The notes beneath the pieces were generated by a model. The model made no database searches, had not been told where the DNA came from, and saw only the letters and a program-made list of their open reading frames with translations. This document shows, piece after piece, positions 44,409 through 57,350 of a stretch of DNA of 64,000 nt (position 1 is its first letter; the number at the start of each line of letters is the position of its first letter). Where the stretch lies: contig JABAKD010000008.1 in the NCBI GenBank assembly GCA_012845835.1, positions 1,034,058 through 1,098,057 of the forward strand, in the 5' to 3' direction. Made by a program: the position numbers and the translations under genes. Origin of the DNA: Undaria pinnatifida (Eukaryota > Sar > Phaeophyceae > Laminariales > Alariaceae).

Positions 44409-47185
44409 GTGAGTGCTGGTGCTGTTCCACCGGTGCTGCTGTCTATTCCACGCGCGTGAAGCGCGTTACACAAGCGGGTTTGGGGGGGGGCGAGAGGAGG
44501 GGGGAGAGGGAGAGGAGAGGGCGCACAGCTTTTGACCATGACATGGGATCGAACTGCAGCTGAACTAGGGGTTGACGGAAGAGGAAATGAAAGCGGCGAA
44601 GGCAGACGGCGACGAGAGAATACTTGTTGCTGTCGAGCCTTCTCGAGAACTCTTTTAGGCAATAAACAAAGTGTGGTTCAGGTTCATATCGTCACTTTGG
44701 TGAACGGACTGGAGCGGTTAGTGAGGGGTCGTGTTGAGAAAACCGAAAAAAAAAACATGTCATTCGAGTTGGTGGTGGTGGTGGTGGTGGTTGTTTGATG
44801 CTGCCACCCTCCCAAACTGGTTCCCCCTTGATGTGTCTCTTGCAAACCGCTCTTGCCCGCGCTACTGTGAACGCAAGTTGTTGGTTCTGGGTGTTCGCGT
44901 ACGGAACAGACGGACTTATTATTTTGATGGGTGAAAAAAAAACGCGCATCGACAGGCAAGGTGCGTGCATGTGTTTGCGTGCAGCGCGCTCATGGTATTG
45001 TTGTAGGGTAGATGGCGGCTGCTTGTTTGGCAGGCGCAAAGTCCGCGGGCGGTATGGAGTCGTCCGATAACTGGGCGTTCGCACTACATGCTTTCTTGAA
45101 TTGTTTCTTAGCTTTCCGGTGATGAAAATCAGTCATGATGATGATAATCGTTCATCGTGATGATGATGATAATTGTTCATCGTGGTGATGAATCATGACG
45201 AGGTGGAGTGGGCTGGCGCTTCGATATTTGAGGCCGAGGAAGGGGGGGCTAGCTCGCATCATTTTGGACAAGCGATATCCTTAATTGATGTCTGTCTATC
45301 TCGCACTCACCTTGCCCGAAGCTCGGCCTGCCCGTCCTCCATCTCTCGTCGCCGTACGATGATCGGTGGAGGGGTTTGTTTGGTTGAAAATGACGATGAA
45401 TTGACGGTCAACCTTTGGTAGAGTAACTAGAACAAGGACACAGGGGGCCGTGGTAGTACGTGACGTCGTAAGCGTAGTAGGTGACAGCGATGTACGTGAC
45501 GATCTCTCTTTTTCGTCTCTTTTATTTTTTCCTCTACTATAAGGATTGTGTCTATTCGTCGTCTGACGTCGTCGTGATGATGCATGGTATGATGCATGCT
45601 GAAAAAACTGATGTAACTTCTTCTGTTGCGTGGAGTGACTCGGTGTAGTTTTACGGGTTTCGACATGATATGGAGGCATGGTATGGAGACCGTGGTGAGG
45701 CGGAGAGACGGCCAGCGGCGAACGAACGGGGATCGGGGATGGATTGGATATGTTTAAGCTTGGTTAGGCTACAACAACAGCTTGGTTGGTCCAACGCACG
45801 CCCGTTTGTTTTTGCTGATTTTTGTTGAGCTTGGCGTGACGATGAAGTACGCAGTAGTAGGAGGGTAGACGAGCGAGCGAACGTTGCAGGCAACCGTGTA
45901 CGGTACGAAGTAGTATGCCGAGTCTCTTTCTCGGGACAGTGGTGGGAGGTTTGCACAAAACAACAACAGTTAAAACCCTTTTTTGGGACTTGGGGGAGGG
46001 GGGAAAAGTGACGGTAAGAAATGACGATTACTACTACAGCACGCTGGCAAAACGAAGCATCTAACTGGGGCTGGCTATAGGCTGGGGGAGAGGATGTGCA
46101 TTCGTTTCACGAATAGCCGTAGGACTCGTATTTTTATGACCATTTGGTATAGAACGGTCCCTCGCATCCCCCGACAACGTCGGGACGCGGCACGTCAGAT
46201 TTTCACTGACCAGGCAGACATCGCGTGTACCAAAATCGCGAAGCGCCGTGAGGTGTTCGGAGAGTCGCATGTATTGAGGGATGATAGATTCGTGCCGTCG
46301 ATTTACAACGCAAGGGGTTATTTACGACACTCGCACCGCATGGCTAACTATCTCCTTGTGCTGCTGCTGTTGCGCGCTAAAATTAGATTGACTGATAAGG
46401 CATCACACTTATCTCCCATGCTTTTTGCGCTGTATTTCTAGATCCCCAAAAGGATTTACACTGCTAACTTTTGCCTTGACCCAAACGGGTTAACTACTGT
46501 TCCTGCAACCATCCCCGGGGGTTCCACTTATTGGCCACACTTAGCTCCCATGTTTTTCGACGCCATCTCTTTAGAGCACCTAGAGGGTTTGTTGTGATCA
46601 ATTCTCTCCCGTCAGAAATAAGAGGATTGATTGGCCCCGATATTCATATTTATATACGCTATTTCTGCCTTTTCTACGATAACCCCATCTACAGGGTTTC
46701 CACTCATTTTTCGTCATGAAGACCTCATTAATTATCTATTTTTGTCTCTTGGGAGAAGCCCGGCTGGCCCATCGTACCATTTGTTTTGTGCACGAGCTTA
46801 TCCTTGACGTGGGTAATATCATAGTATCATATGGAAAATATTCGCGGTAATAACACACCATGAACGACGACAACTAGCTGCATTGAGTACCAGGTATACC
46901 GTATGTAAAAGGAAACAGCTTTCATTTGTTCACGTTGCGTTATAATACATCACCAATGAACGAGCACCTCGCCTTGTCACCCCCTTTTGAGACTTGTAAG
47001 GGAATAACGTGTGTCAAAACGAAACAAGGAACACGCCAGGGCATCGACCACAACCATTCTGCATGATGAGGAGTATGTAGCCCGGTCTAGCCAGTGCCGT
47101 GTTAGGTTAAAAGCACAGCGCAGGGGGAAATGTATGTGCGTCACGCGCGTATGTCCCCACCCCCCCCCGCGCCCCCCCCTCCGTT
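44409..47185. other. Unassigned downstream region
   Basis: Probably holds the missing last exon(s) of the uncharacterised gene at its left end. Candidate acceptors are at about 44559, 44994 and 45031. A plus frame at 46094-46441 (115 codons) has no recognisable family. tgatgatgat repeats occur at 45130-45190. Confidence 0.3.
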
Positions 47186-47345
47186 TCAAAGAGTTCCACA
47201 ACTGCCATTCATTGTACTGTCTTGCGACTACGAGTACAACGACTGTTTATGTATGCAATCCTCTCTGTAAACATTGTGTGTACTATTTAGTATACCTGCC
47301 ATCATACACAACAAATACCAGTGGGTACTAGTAGCATGATGATAC
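47186..47345 (+). repeat. Dispersed repeat family G, copy 1
   Basis: aaagagttcc, gccattcattgtactg, ctacgagtacaacg, gcaatcctct and ccagtgggtacta match 49365-49545 in order. Confidence 0.7.
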
Positions 47346-47496
47346 CTGTGAAGTACTACTTACAAAGTTCTGCACAGCATGAACTCTTCCCTTTGGTGTT
47401 ATTATATAACAAAAATGGGTGGTTGAAAATAATAGGGCGTTTCTCGTTTGTGTTATTTCGTGATGTGTCTGCATGGTGTATGTAGTATATTATAAA

Positions 47497-47737
47497 AATT
47501 AAAATACACTCCAGCTGTGAGATCGAAGATTTCGTCGAAACTCATCTTTGCAAGCTGTGTGTGATACTCCGATCGCGCGCATTACGAACGAGTTGTGTGT
47601 CCTCATTAAGGATATAGGTCGGCGACTCCCCTTACAGCTACAGTGTAGCTATCAGGGTCAACAGGATGATTTTAGTCAGTCTGTGCGCGGAAACTATAAA
47701 ACCCGTTTCTGAGGGGGACAAAATCTGACAGCTGTGT
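47497..47737 (+). repeat. Family A element, core copy
   Basis: Full core, nearly identical to the 56883-57125 copy, with a cgaa insertion in the attacgaacgagttg block. Confidence 0.9.
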
Positions 47738-48076
47738 GTGTGGTAACGCAGCACAGTATACCTACATTCACATACAAGTATAGTACCTGGTCTCAGGTTC
47801 TACAAATGAAATTCCTGTGGTATATACTGGAGCGCGTGCATTTTGTACGGCATCATCAGTGTTACAGCATTTTCAAGGGTAACAAAAAAGGGCAAAAAGG
47901 GTTGGTCTATAATTTTAATGTGTTCGTTCCTGGCGATTTTCTTATCATATATCCCACTGAAACTGGAATATATGATATTCAGACTGTATACGATAAAAAA
48001 AAAGTTTTTCCCCGGCGAATGTCCACGCCGTCTTTCGATTCAGACCGTGAAATGTTTGCGCACGCGTCTGTTATAT

Positions 48077-48465
48077 GTCTTTGCGAAGACATCACCTGTT
48101 GTTTTTGTTTGTTTTTGTCTGGTTTTTCGTCAGTTAAGATTTTTGGAAAAAGTTACCCACCTTACGTAGACCGAATTTTTTCGGCGAATAACACAAGAAA
48201 AAAAAAAGAAAACATAGACCTCGAGATGGGCATGATGCCATGTATAACGCGTGCACACGTCTTCTATGTGGCATTGCGAAGACTTCACCACCAGGTCCTG
48301 TCGCTACTTTTTTTTTCAAATCTGATTTTTCGTCAGTTTAGAATTTTTTGGAAAAAATGTGGCCCAAGACCTTGAACCAAAATTTTTCGTCGAAAAAAAA
48401 AAGAACCGGTCAGGCCTCGGGATGGGAAAATGTAGAACACGCGTGTGCAAAATCTCAGTGTCTTA
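48077..48465 (+). repeat. Tandem duplication, about 195-bp unit
   Basis: Units start at tttgcgaagacatcacc (48077) and attgcgaagacttcacc (about 48272). Shared blocks are tttttcgtcagtt, ttttggaaaaa and tcgggatgg / cgagatggg. This duplication explains much of the 213-codon plus frame ending at 48375, which I do not call a gene. Confidence 0.75.
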
Positions 48466-49010
48466 TCTCCCAAAGATGGCGCCCACGGACATGGGCTTTT
48501 TTTGTTCGTAAAAATGAGTAAGATACATCATTTATTTCCTTCAAATTACTCGATTCATTCAGCGAAGGATCCAGTTTTATCGCTATAGATTCTGCTTTAT
48601 TATGTTGAACACATGGAGGCAGGTCCGAGGATCTTCGATTTTTTGCGCGAACGAATTTTACAAACATGCCTTGAAGTACCTTCAACCGGTTCCCGCAAAA
48701 TGCGGGGATTTTACTTTCTCGCCTCCGCTTGGAAAAAGCCTGAATAATATTGAAGAATAATATGAAAAAAGGCCTGTCTTTTTGTGGTCGATTCGACTTT
48801 CGCCCCTATTAATAGAGACAGCTCGAGGCCGTTAAAAACAAACATGGCCAGATGTCACCCTCTTTCATTGGCCATGGGTGTCAGTATATGATACCAAACA
48901 TTCACCCTTTTGTTTGACTGGATATTGCGAGCGGCATTCGCCGGGGAGAGAAATCTTGTTTTATTTAACGCGAGAACCAGACTGTTCGAGAAACGGACGC
49001 AAAGAGTGTC
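48466..49010. other. No gene recognised
   Basis: No supported frame or repeat; a palindromic ctattaatag at 48807. Confidence 0.4.
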
Positions 49011-49011
49011 A

Positions 49012-49345
49012 AGGAATTAGTGGGGTATTAGTCTCCGTTTGACCACTTGCACAAGGTTAACCTATAGCTTACCCAAACTGAGTCCGATAACACTCTCCCC
49101 CCCTGAAACGGCGGAATAGCAGGTCGGCCGGATACACGGGCAGACCTGTCGATACCCAAGCGGTTTCATTTCCTGGGGATACAGGGGAGAATATTTTTCA
49201 AGCTCGACTTGGGGAAAGTCATGTGAAAAAATTATTAAATTGTGAATATGGTGGGATTCGAACCCACGACACCCAAAAACCCATGGTTTGTCGACGATGC
49301 CATTCAGTCCTGTTGACCCTGGCATTAGCAGAGGAGAGTCACCGA
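49012..49345 (-). mobile_element. SINE-like family F with tRNA-like head
   Basis: Minus strand from 49345: a head ending gtcgtgggttcgaatcccac, a perfect 5-bp T stem with TTCGAAT loop and a consensus B box, then a body running to 49012. The cloverleaf 5' half is poor, so it is a tRNA-derived element and not a tRNA gene. Confidence 0.55.
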
Positions 49346-49364
49346 CGTGTATCCTTCACGAGAA

Positions 49365-49545
49365 AGAGTTTTCTACTGTCGCCATTGTATGTACTGGACT
49401 TGCGTCTACGAGTACGACGCGACTAGGACTATATACCACTACGACTGCAATCCTCTGCTGTGTGTACAGTAGTACCTGCTGTAGCATATCACACGCAATC
49501 AACACCAGCGGGTACTATTATTATACTGCTGCTGACTGTAGTAGT
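49365..49545 (+). repeat. Dispersed repeat family G, copy 2
   Basis: Partner of 47186-47345, lying between the two family F copies. Confidence 0.7.
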
Positions 49546-49597
49546 TGCTGATGATCTATTAGGTATGTATATGTATGCGCTGTCTGTGTTGTTTGTT

Positions 49598-49850
49598 GAG
49601 GTATTAATGGGGTATTAGTCCGTTTGACCACTTGAAAAAGGTTAACCAATAGCTTACCTAAACTAAGCCTTATAACACTCTTCCCCCCTGAAACGGCGGA
49701 ATAGCAGGTCGGCCGGATATACGGCGGACCTGTCAATATCCAAGCCGTTTCATTTCCTGGGCATACCGGGGAGAGTATTTTTCAAGTTCGACATGCCAAT
49801 GGGGAAAATCTGAAAAGTTTATTATTATTGTGGATGGTGGGGATCGACCA
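49598..49850 (-). mobile_element. SINE-like family F, truncated head
   Basis: Repeats the 49012 copy (ggggtattagt, gaaacggcggaatagcaggt, cggccggata) but the head breaks off at ggtggggatcgacc. It is followed within about 20 bp by the TTG microsatellite. Confidence 0.65.
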
Positions 49851-49867
49851 AACTAAGCCTTATAACA

Positions 49868-49937
<70 letters not shown>

Positions 49938-50083
49938 GATGCTGCTGTTGCTGTTGTTGTTGTTGTTTATGTTGCTGTTGCTGTTGCTGTTGTTGTTGTT
50001 GTTGTTGATGCTGCTGTTGCTGTTGTTGTTGTTGTTGTTGTTGTTTATGTTGCTGTTGCTGTTGCTGTTGTTGTTTTTGATGT
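49868..50083 (+). repeat. (TTG)n microsatellite
   Basis: About 215 bp of TTG with CTG and TTTATG interruptions that themselves recur in the same order, suggesting higher-order duplication. Poly-Leu and poly-Gln frames are artefacts. Confidence 0.95.
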
Positions 50084-50840
50084 TTATACATCCTCTTTGA
50101 GATCCGGGTAATAAAAAAGTCAATCTCGATCCATACAATTTCGTTTTTTTGTACCAGTTTGTGTCCATCTGGGCAAAGAAACGCAGACTTTGATTTGACC
50201 TCATCCCTTGCGTGAAGTCAAAACCGTGGACATGCCGTCCTCCCTCGCGGCCGAATCCTATAAGGTTTGGTCAAGAAGAGGCGAGGTAGCCACCCAGGAG
50301 TCGACAGCTCTCTTCGCTCCGTCTTTGACCTGGGTTGTATAGTGCGGGATCTGCCTGTTGTGCCTGTGCAATTTCGATTCCTTCGACGGTGGGTCCCCAT
50401 CTGGCGTCGGAAAAAGCCGCACCCGCGCTGAATGAACGAAGGCGTTTGACTAACTAGGGTGACGCTCAGGCTGTGCCTCACAGGCTGTGTCTCACCTCTC
50501 CAACTCAGCTTCTCCAAGACTTTCTTTGGAGTCATGTCGCCACTAAAACGATCGACTATATATATGCCGTAGCTCCAACTCATTTCCGCCCTCCTCCTCC
50601 CGCCCCCTTCCCCCTTTCTTTTTTCCGCCCAGTTTGTTCAAACGCCCCACTTACAATCGAAATCGGCCAGAGTAGTAAACACCTCTACGCAGTTGATATC
50701 ACGTCATTATCTTTCTAACCATCCATAACGTAGCTTTCATTCTTTCTCCTCCCCCCCCCCCACCTCCAACGCCCCCTCCTTCCCCACCACCCGCACGACC
50801 GCCCAGACCTAGCACCACGCGTATCAAAAGCCCCTACATA
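50084..50840. other. No gene recognised
   Basis: C-rich blocks near 50590-50625 and 50750-50800. A minus frame at 50218-50583 (121 codons) has no recognisable family. Confidence 0.35.
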
Positions 50841-50844
50841 TATG

Positions 50845-50915
50845 ATTAATACGCGCGATCGGAGTCCATATCTTTGATCTCACAGCCGGAGTGGATTTGA
50901 ATATTATATGTGACC
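50845..50915 (-). repeat. Family A element, fragment
   Basis: aatacgcgcgatcggagt and tttgatctcacagccggagt are the left part of the core on the minus strand. Confidence 0.7.
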
Positions 50916-51180
50916 TAAACCTCTTTAAAACCCTTCCCCCCCCCTCCCTCCCTTTTTTTTTCCCCTTCTCGCTCTTTTTTGCTCAAACGCCCCACCTAAT
51001 ATCGAAATCCGCCAAGTAATAAACACTTCCACGCACTGGATATCACCTCATTACCTTTCTAGAGCCACCCATGCCGCTGCTTCCACCCCCCCCCCCGCCC
51101 CCAACGTCCCCTCCTTCCCCACCACCCGTAAGCACCATCGCCTAGACCTAGCACCACAGGTATAGCAAACCCCTACATCT

Positions 51181-51950
51181 ATGCGACCTAAAGCCCTCCC
51201 CCCCCCCACCTTCCCCCCCCCACCTTCCCCCCCCCCCCCTCCCCCCACCTCCCCCCCCCCCCTCCCCCACCCCCCACCTCCCCACCCCCCCCACCCTACC
51301 CCCACCCCCTCGAACACTCCGCCCTCTACTCACTGGTTGTACGACTTACAGGATATACATGATAAACTGGTGCATTCTTTCCAAAACCGTCACATTTATC
51401 CCCTCACAAGAATGTATAGTTTCCACGCATAGATTGAGCTGCCCCACCCGCCCCGCCCCCGCCCCCCCCACCATGATAAACTGGTGCATTATTTTTCCAA
51501 AACCGTCAGATTTATCCCCTTGAAGGATTTATAGTTTCCACGCACAAATTGAGCTGCCCCGCCCGTCCCCCCTCCCCCCCCCCCCCAACCCCGCCCCCTT
51601 TTGATCAAAACCAGGCCCCCACGCCCTTAAAAACTCCGCCCTCCCCTCGCCCATCATTCGACTTACAGGATTCACTTGATAAACGGATGCATTTCCTTCC
51701 ACAGCTGTCAGATTTTGTCCCCCTCAGAAACGGGTTCTATAGTTTCCGCGCACAGACTGACTAACATCACCCTGTTGACCCTAATAGCTACACTGTAGTT
51801 GTAGGGGGAGTCGCCGACCTATATCCTTGATGAGGACACACAACCCGTAATACGCGCGATCGGAGTATAACACACAGCTTGCAAAGATGAGTTTCGACAA
51901 AATACTCAATCTCACGGCTGGAGTGTATTTTAATTTTTTATAATATACAT
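51181..51950 (-). repeat. Family A element, long modular copy with C tracts
   Basis: On the minus strand, the core (51950 to about 51770) is followed by three modules, each with tggaaactataaa, a tctgac block, atcatgtatatcctgtaagt-type sequence and a G-rich end. C runs (as read on plus) separate the modules, the largest being 51197-51310. Confidence 0.85.
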
Positions 51951-52426
51951 GGGTCCCTTCTAGCTTACGTCACACGCGTTGCCTATCCTGTTTTTCATTA
52001 TTAGACTATGATTTTTATTGTACTTGGTGGTACATAACTTACTATTAAAATAGTCATATCCAACACACCCGAGACTGATCCACCCGGGGTCAGCATTCAT
52101 GTTCTCGTACCTACCTGGCACACGCATCAGCATGATGAGCACTACTATACCACCGCGGCGGGTCTCCGCAGCAAAAAGAAAACGACTCACCAGAAGACTA
52201 CACTCCAAATCTTAGACTAGCATGTTAAGGTTGAGAAATGAGCGAAGTATCACGCAGAAAGAGCTCCAGCGACGCCGTATGTATGTAGGTGGTGTAGCGG
52301 TAATCCGGTACACGCGCGCGGGGCTGTCAGCGCGTGCACCTTCCACCCAGTTTTGCCTGCGGATATCTTTCACAACGACACTTTTTTTTTCTCAATCAAG
52401 ATCTTCTTGTGTATATACACGCACCT

Positions 52427-53130
52427 CGGAAAGATCATGATCTAGATCACCTAAATCCTTTGGGCAGATATAATATTATAGACACATATACCAGGTCAGC
52501 GCATAAGATTTAGTTAGATTATTCAGACCCCATTTTTGGCGAAACATGTGCAGATCATGCAACTTTGCTAATCCCACTCGGCAAGCATATGTACAGATCA
52601 CATGCAGATCATCATACCAGGCCCCATCCGGCGAAGCATGTGCAGATCATGCAGATCACGCCACAGATCTTGTCTCATCTGGCGCAAAACAAGTGTAAGT
52701 AGGTGTGAAATACCTAGATCATGCGGATCCCACGTGGCGAAACATGCATGTATGTGTGCAAAACGATCTATATATCGTAGATCAAATATACAGATCCGAA
52801 CAGAAACCTATGATCTAGATCTTGCAGACCCTACAGATCCCACTCAGCAGACATGCGCATATATCATGCAATAATATCATCATGCAGATCCAATCGGAAC
52901 AAACCGGGGTTGACATATCTACAATATACAGATCCCAGCAGGGCGGACATGTTGTGTGGAAGAAGAGCTGAGTCATACTGATCCCACCACCCAGGCGAAC
53001 GTGTGTACAAGAGCTAAATCTTACCAACAATACCACGCAGCAAACAAGGTCTAGATCCAGACCAGCGATCTTGTCAACCCAAAACGATCTACAACAGTAC
53101 TATAGATCCCGAAATAAATGGAGATCCGAT
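52427..53130. repeat. GATC-dense island, degenerate repeat
   Basis: About 26 GATC sites in roughly 700 bp, many as catgcagatc or agatcccac. Loose units combine cagatcccactcggcgaaac-like and atgtgtgcagatcatg-like blocks. No coding frame is supported. Confidence 0.8.
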
Positions 53131-53879
53131 CTGTCCGTGGCATGAAATATTCCTTTTACAAGTGAGTGGCTGGTGTGGCGAGTGTGGTGGCTGTGTTGCC
53201 CAGTTCCGACACCCCCTCTCGACGGTATGACGGTATGAACGCGTTCCTCGTACAGAACGTTTGTATACCAGGTATCTCCTTGTGTGCACACCGCAAAAAA
53301 AAGTGGTCTGAATCGTTGCTCTACTAAGAGCGCTACACTGCGATGTACCACACAAGAGCACACGCACATAGCGACTACCAGCGAGAGGCTACCGCCTCTT
53401 AGTAGTACTACCACATGCAGTACGCGCGTAAATTGCTCGTTTCTATCGGACGTCTTGCGTTATGCCACAAATATATTTCAATCCTCTGCACGAACACGCC
53501 CTCCTCCAGTTAAGTTGTGTGGCCACGTGCTATAGTCTATTTTATTATTTATGTATTATTTTAATGTCACGTCTTCGTAAGGAGAATATGTCCCCCACTA
53601 TAATAAATAGACTATCCAAATAGAAATCCCCTTAAAAAACGTGCACACACATGTAGTCAGTGTAGGGTCAGTGCCGTTGTTTATTTTGTTCTTGGTGGGT
53701 GTTGTGCGGTATTAACACCATACTAATAAAATATGATGATAATGTTTAAGTTACTGTTTTTTTTTTCGCCGTGTGCATATGAAAACATTCACTCGGCATA
53801 TATATGTGTGTATACGAAAAACCAACCAGAACGTTGAAAGCCAAGCAGTAGTACGATCGTACACGCCAGGTACAACATC
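53131..53879. other. No gene recognised
   Basis: Short overlapping frames only. Confidence 0.4.
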
Positions 53880-54030
53880 TCACCACCACCCGAAGCATGG
53901 CTTCAAAGGCTTTCGTACGCGCAACCCGACTAGAAGCTTCCATGCCCTGGCCCTAAAACAGATTATACTCGTAAAATTGTTCGACCGAGACCGGTAGTTT
54001 CTCGCTTGAGGAGGTCAACCGGCAAGGTAT
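53880..54030 (+). repeat. Dispersed repeat family D, copy 3
   Basis: gaagcatggcttcaaagg, gcgcaacccgac, accgagaccggtagtt and gaggtcaaccgg match 6849-7052 in order, 47 kb away. Confidence 0.7.
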
Positions 54031-54990
54031 ACCTTTTTTCGGCTCAACAAGTGCAACCCATACCGAATCGTTGTACGGTAGCCCCCCCCAACTTTCGTAC
54101 ACAATACGCATAGATAGAGCAGCGTCGTCACTGCCTCAGGCGGTTGAGACAACACAAAAAACACGCCACCTCCAATAACTAACAGCAAAAAAGCTCCATC
54201 CGGGTATCATTTTTAGACCTCCATTAGTCTATAGGGGGAAGGGGTATAGTGCCCATACATGGGGTCTGGGGATTCAGATCTCCGCGTGCGCCCTAGAGAC
54301 ACATGGAATGTACCATGCATGGTATATCATATAATATCACAGGTAGTAGGGTAGTAGGCTGTTGCCTTGACACTGTAGACTAGAGTATAGCACATACCTT
54401 GCAAAACGTCATCATCTGCACAACAAGCAAGCCGTCCTACTGCGTGCACATGATACACAGCGCAGGGAAATATTCGCATCGCAAAATAAAAGGGCTGTGG
54501 GGACTCTGTGGGCGGCGGCTGGGCGCCACGAATACAACATGATCAAAAGGCAAACGAACAACAGTAATAATAATCTATTCCTATCGTTTAGTCTACTTAT
54601 TTTATACACCACAGAATAAACCAACCAAACAGAGGACGAAGGTGTGCACGCATCATATGTGCGCGCTTGATGTATTCCTAGTTTTTTATCCGACGAGAGA
54701 GCCAGTGCTTTCTTATTCGCAATAATGGGTGTTTGACTACCCGACCACGACGAAACAATCCATGATGATGATGATATGGTATTAATAGAGAAATAGGAGT
54801 AAACCCTGTGGAACAGGTTGGTTGGCACAACCATGCGAGACACGAAAAATCTGCCTCGAACAACACCGATTAACACGAAAATGCTTCAGGAACGAAACAA
54901 AAAAGCCCGCCTCCCATATCGCGTCTTCATTTCCTACCTCAAACCCTCTATTATTGCGGGGTTATATACGATCGTATACCCTCAGCGACG
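54031..54990. other. No gene recognised
   Basis: A minus frame at 54412-54876 (154 codons) is unrecognised and probably fortuitous. Confidence 0.35.
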
Positions 54991-54994
54991 CCTT

Positions 54995-55180
54995 CTGGAC
55001 AACAAGCCGTGGTCACAGGTCACAGGTGCCTCCCCTTCACCCCCGTCAGTACTTGCCTTCATTTCTATCCCGCACATACATACTGTATGTGGTTCCCACT
55101 CACAGCTCATCATCGATTTTCATCGAATTCTGCTTGAACAACTCACGATCTTGCCGCGCTTTCGGCCACGCGAGAGGTGA
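54995..55180 (-). mobile_element. SINE-like family C, copy without head
   Basis: ttctggacaacaagccgtgg, tcacaggtgcctccccttc, cttcatttctatcccgca and catcgattttcatcgaatt in family order. Confidence 0.6.
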
Positions 55181-55317
55181 AAAACACAGACAATACGTAC
55201 ACGCTGTCTGTTTCGGGTTGTTCATGTAATTACAATGTGCGCCAGGGTGCAGGGTGAGGGCGGGTCCCTTTAACCATGCCTCCCTGATCCTATCAAACCA
55301 GGGCTATCCTATCAAAC

Positions 55318-55405
55318 GCGACGTGCTCCCCGTCCCGGCAAAGTAGGGATGAGTCTATATGGTCATACGACTACGGCCATGCACAAACTGAGTGCACCCC
55401 CTTAT
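55318..55405 (+). repeat. Family J repeat, second copy
   Basis: gacgtgctccccgtcccggc and catacgactacggccatgca match 18473-18540. Confidence 0.7.
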
Positions 55406-56880
55406 AATATCCTACCCCCTGGCACACATTACAAGAACTTACAAGAACAGAGAGGCAGGATATCGGTCGTAGCAAAAAGTCCAGCGAGCGGTTCTTCTCG
55501 TTGGCCCATTTCCAACTCCTAAACTGATTATCCTCGTGTAACTCCCAGTGTTTCGTCCCCCCATGTCATTCTAATGAGCAGCTAAAAATAAGGGTTGTTA
55601 ACATGTTCTTGATTCATCATACACCGAGAGGTTAGCTTCTGACACACAGACGCGTGCTAAGAAGGAAGCGGGTACAGTATATATATGTAGCACAGGCCTG
55701 ATCTAAAAATGTTTTCTGAGCGACGCGGCCCTCTCCTTAATAACCCTCTCCTTAACCCTTCACAATCGTCGGAATATGTATGGTATGTGTTGATTCTTTT
55801 TTTTTGTTGTCACAACATGGTAAGCTTCTTTGCTTGTGTATACCTACTATACACATATATTGTTGATATATACAGTCGGCCATGTATGTGAGGTTTGTGC
55901 GTCGGGTTGGTTGCACTTTCAGTTTTGTCGAAATGGATTTTGCAATTATTTGCGATTTTGGGGTGGCTTGCTGTTATTGTAGAGCTCCATCCACGAGCAG
56001 CGAGGAGAGCCTCGCTCAGAAGGCCAAAAAAAACGGTGCACGGCTACCGTCGTAATATATATAGTAGAACGTGGCACACCAGGGATCACGGAAAACTCCT
56101 TGTACTTAACAAAAACCTTAATCTGAGCACTGTCAATTCTACCGCACTACTACTACTCCTATATTACTATTAATAGATATTATATACTCCGAGTTAATAA
56201 AAATTAAAATACACACTCCAGCTGTGAGATAGATGTATAGTCTATACTAGATTAATACTCTGGAGTATTTGTTATTATTGCTTCTACTACTACCACCAAA
56301 AGTGTCGAACTTATTAACTGTAGTAGTCTAATTCCAAGCAGTTACGAGCATTTTTTTTGGAACCCTTCTGCGTACCGAAGTCCGCCCCTCACTCGATTTT
56401 TGAGCGCGAGCACACAAAGAAAGGTAAGAGAGGTGAGAAAGGCTAAGACCGTAAACCTGTCGGCGGGGTAGTTGTGACATACACTAACAGTATGTTTTTA
56501 GAAACACTACTACTACAATATACATACATTCGAACCTACCTGCCTGTCCTTGCAAAGGGCCAGAAGCTGCAACAACACTGACTGTCTGTCTGGGGTGAGT
56601 GAAAGTGGTATAATGCTTGGTATAATCAATAGTATAATATGGTGGAGGTGGTGCGCACTGCAGCAAAAGTACCGAAGAACACAACGCACATCATGGTCCA
56701 GATGATAGATACCTCATATCATATCATATCTATATCGGCACTAAAAGTATAATAATAAAAATAGTAGGCCAGTCCATACCCATAACTATTAATCGTACCA
56801 TGGTCCACGTCATGTGATCGATAGTATTTTCTTACCGAACGAAGAAGTGATGGAATATCGTGGTGGGCACCATATATATA
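55406..56880. other. No gene recognised; family A scrap at 56195
   Basis: 56195-56235 carries the left tip of family A (aaaattaaaatacacactcc, agctgtgagat). Otherwise AT-rich with short frames. Confidence 0.4.
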
Positions 56881-56882
56881 TT

Positions 56883-57350
56883 ATAAAAAATGAAAATACA
56901 CTCCAGCTGTGAGATCGAAGATTTCGTCGAAACTCATCTTTGCAAGCTGTGTGTGATACTCCGATCGCGCGCATTACGAGTTGTGTGTCCTCATTAAGGA
57001 TATAGGTCGGCGACTCCCCTTACTACTACAGTGTAGCTATCAGGGTCAACAGGATGATTTTAGTCAGTCTGTGCGCGGAAACTATAAAACCCGTTTTTGA
57101 GGGGGACAAAATATGATAGCTGTGAAGGGAAATGTATCCTTTTATCAAGTCAATCTTGTAAGTCGAATAACCGGTGAGGGAGGTGGGGCGGAGTTTTGAA
57201 GGACGTGGGGGCCTGGTTTTGATCAAAAGCGAGCGGGTTCTTGGAGGGGGGGGGGGGGGGGGGGGGGGGGAAGGGGGCAATTTGTGCATGTAAGCTATAA
57301 ATCCTTTCGAGGGGATAAATCTGACGGTTTTGGCACCAGTATATTATTGG
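56883..57350 (+). repeat. Family A element, long modular copy with G25
   Basis: Core 56883-57125; then a module with atccttttatcaagtcaatc, tgtaagtcgaataaccggtg and a gggcgtgggg-like end; then a pure G25 run (57246-57270); then a second module starting aatttgtgcatgtaagctat. Confidence 0.9.

Noticed and set aside
47734-48375. 213-codon plus frame as a gene
   Set aside because: It runs from the end of a family A copy into a 195-bp tandem duplication, with A and T runs throughout and no motif.
49240-49345. Functional tRNA gene on the minus strand
   Set aside because: The T arm and B box are perfect, but the acceptor stem pairs only about five of seven and no convincing D or anticodon arm forms. 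A repeat copy nearby supports a SINE.
49825-50204. Poly-Gln, poly-Asn and poly-Leu frames
   Set aside because: They are products of the TTG microsatellite.
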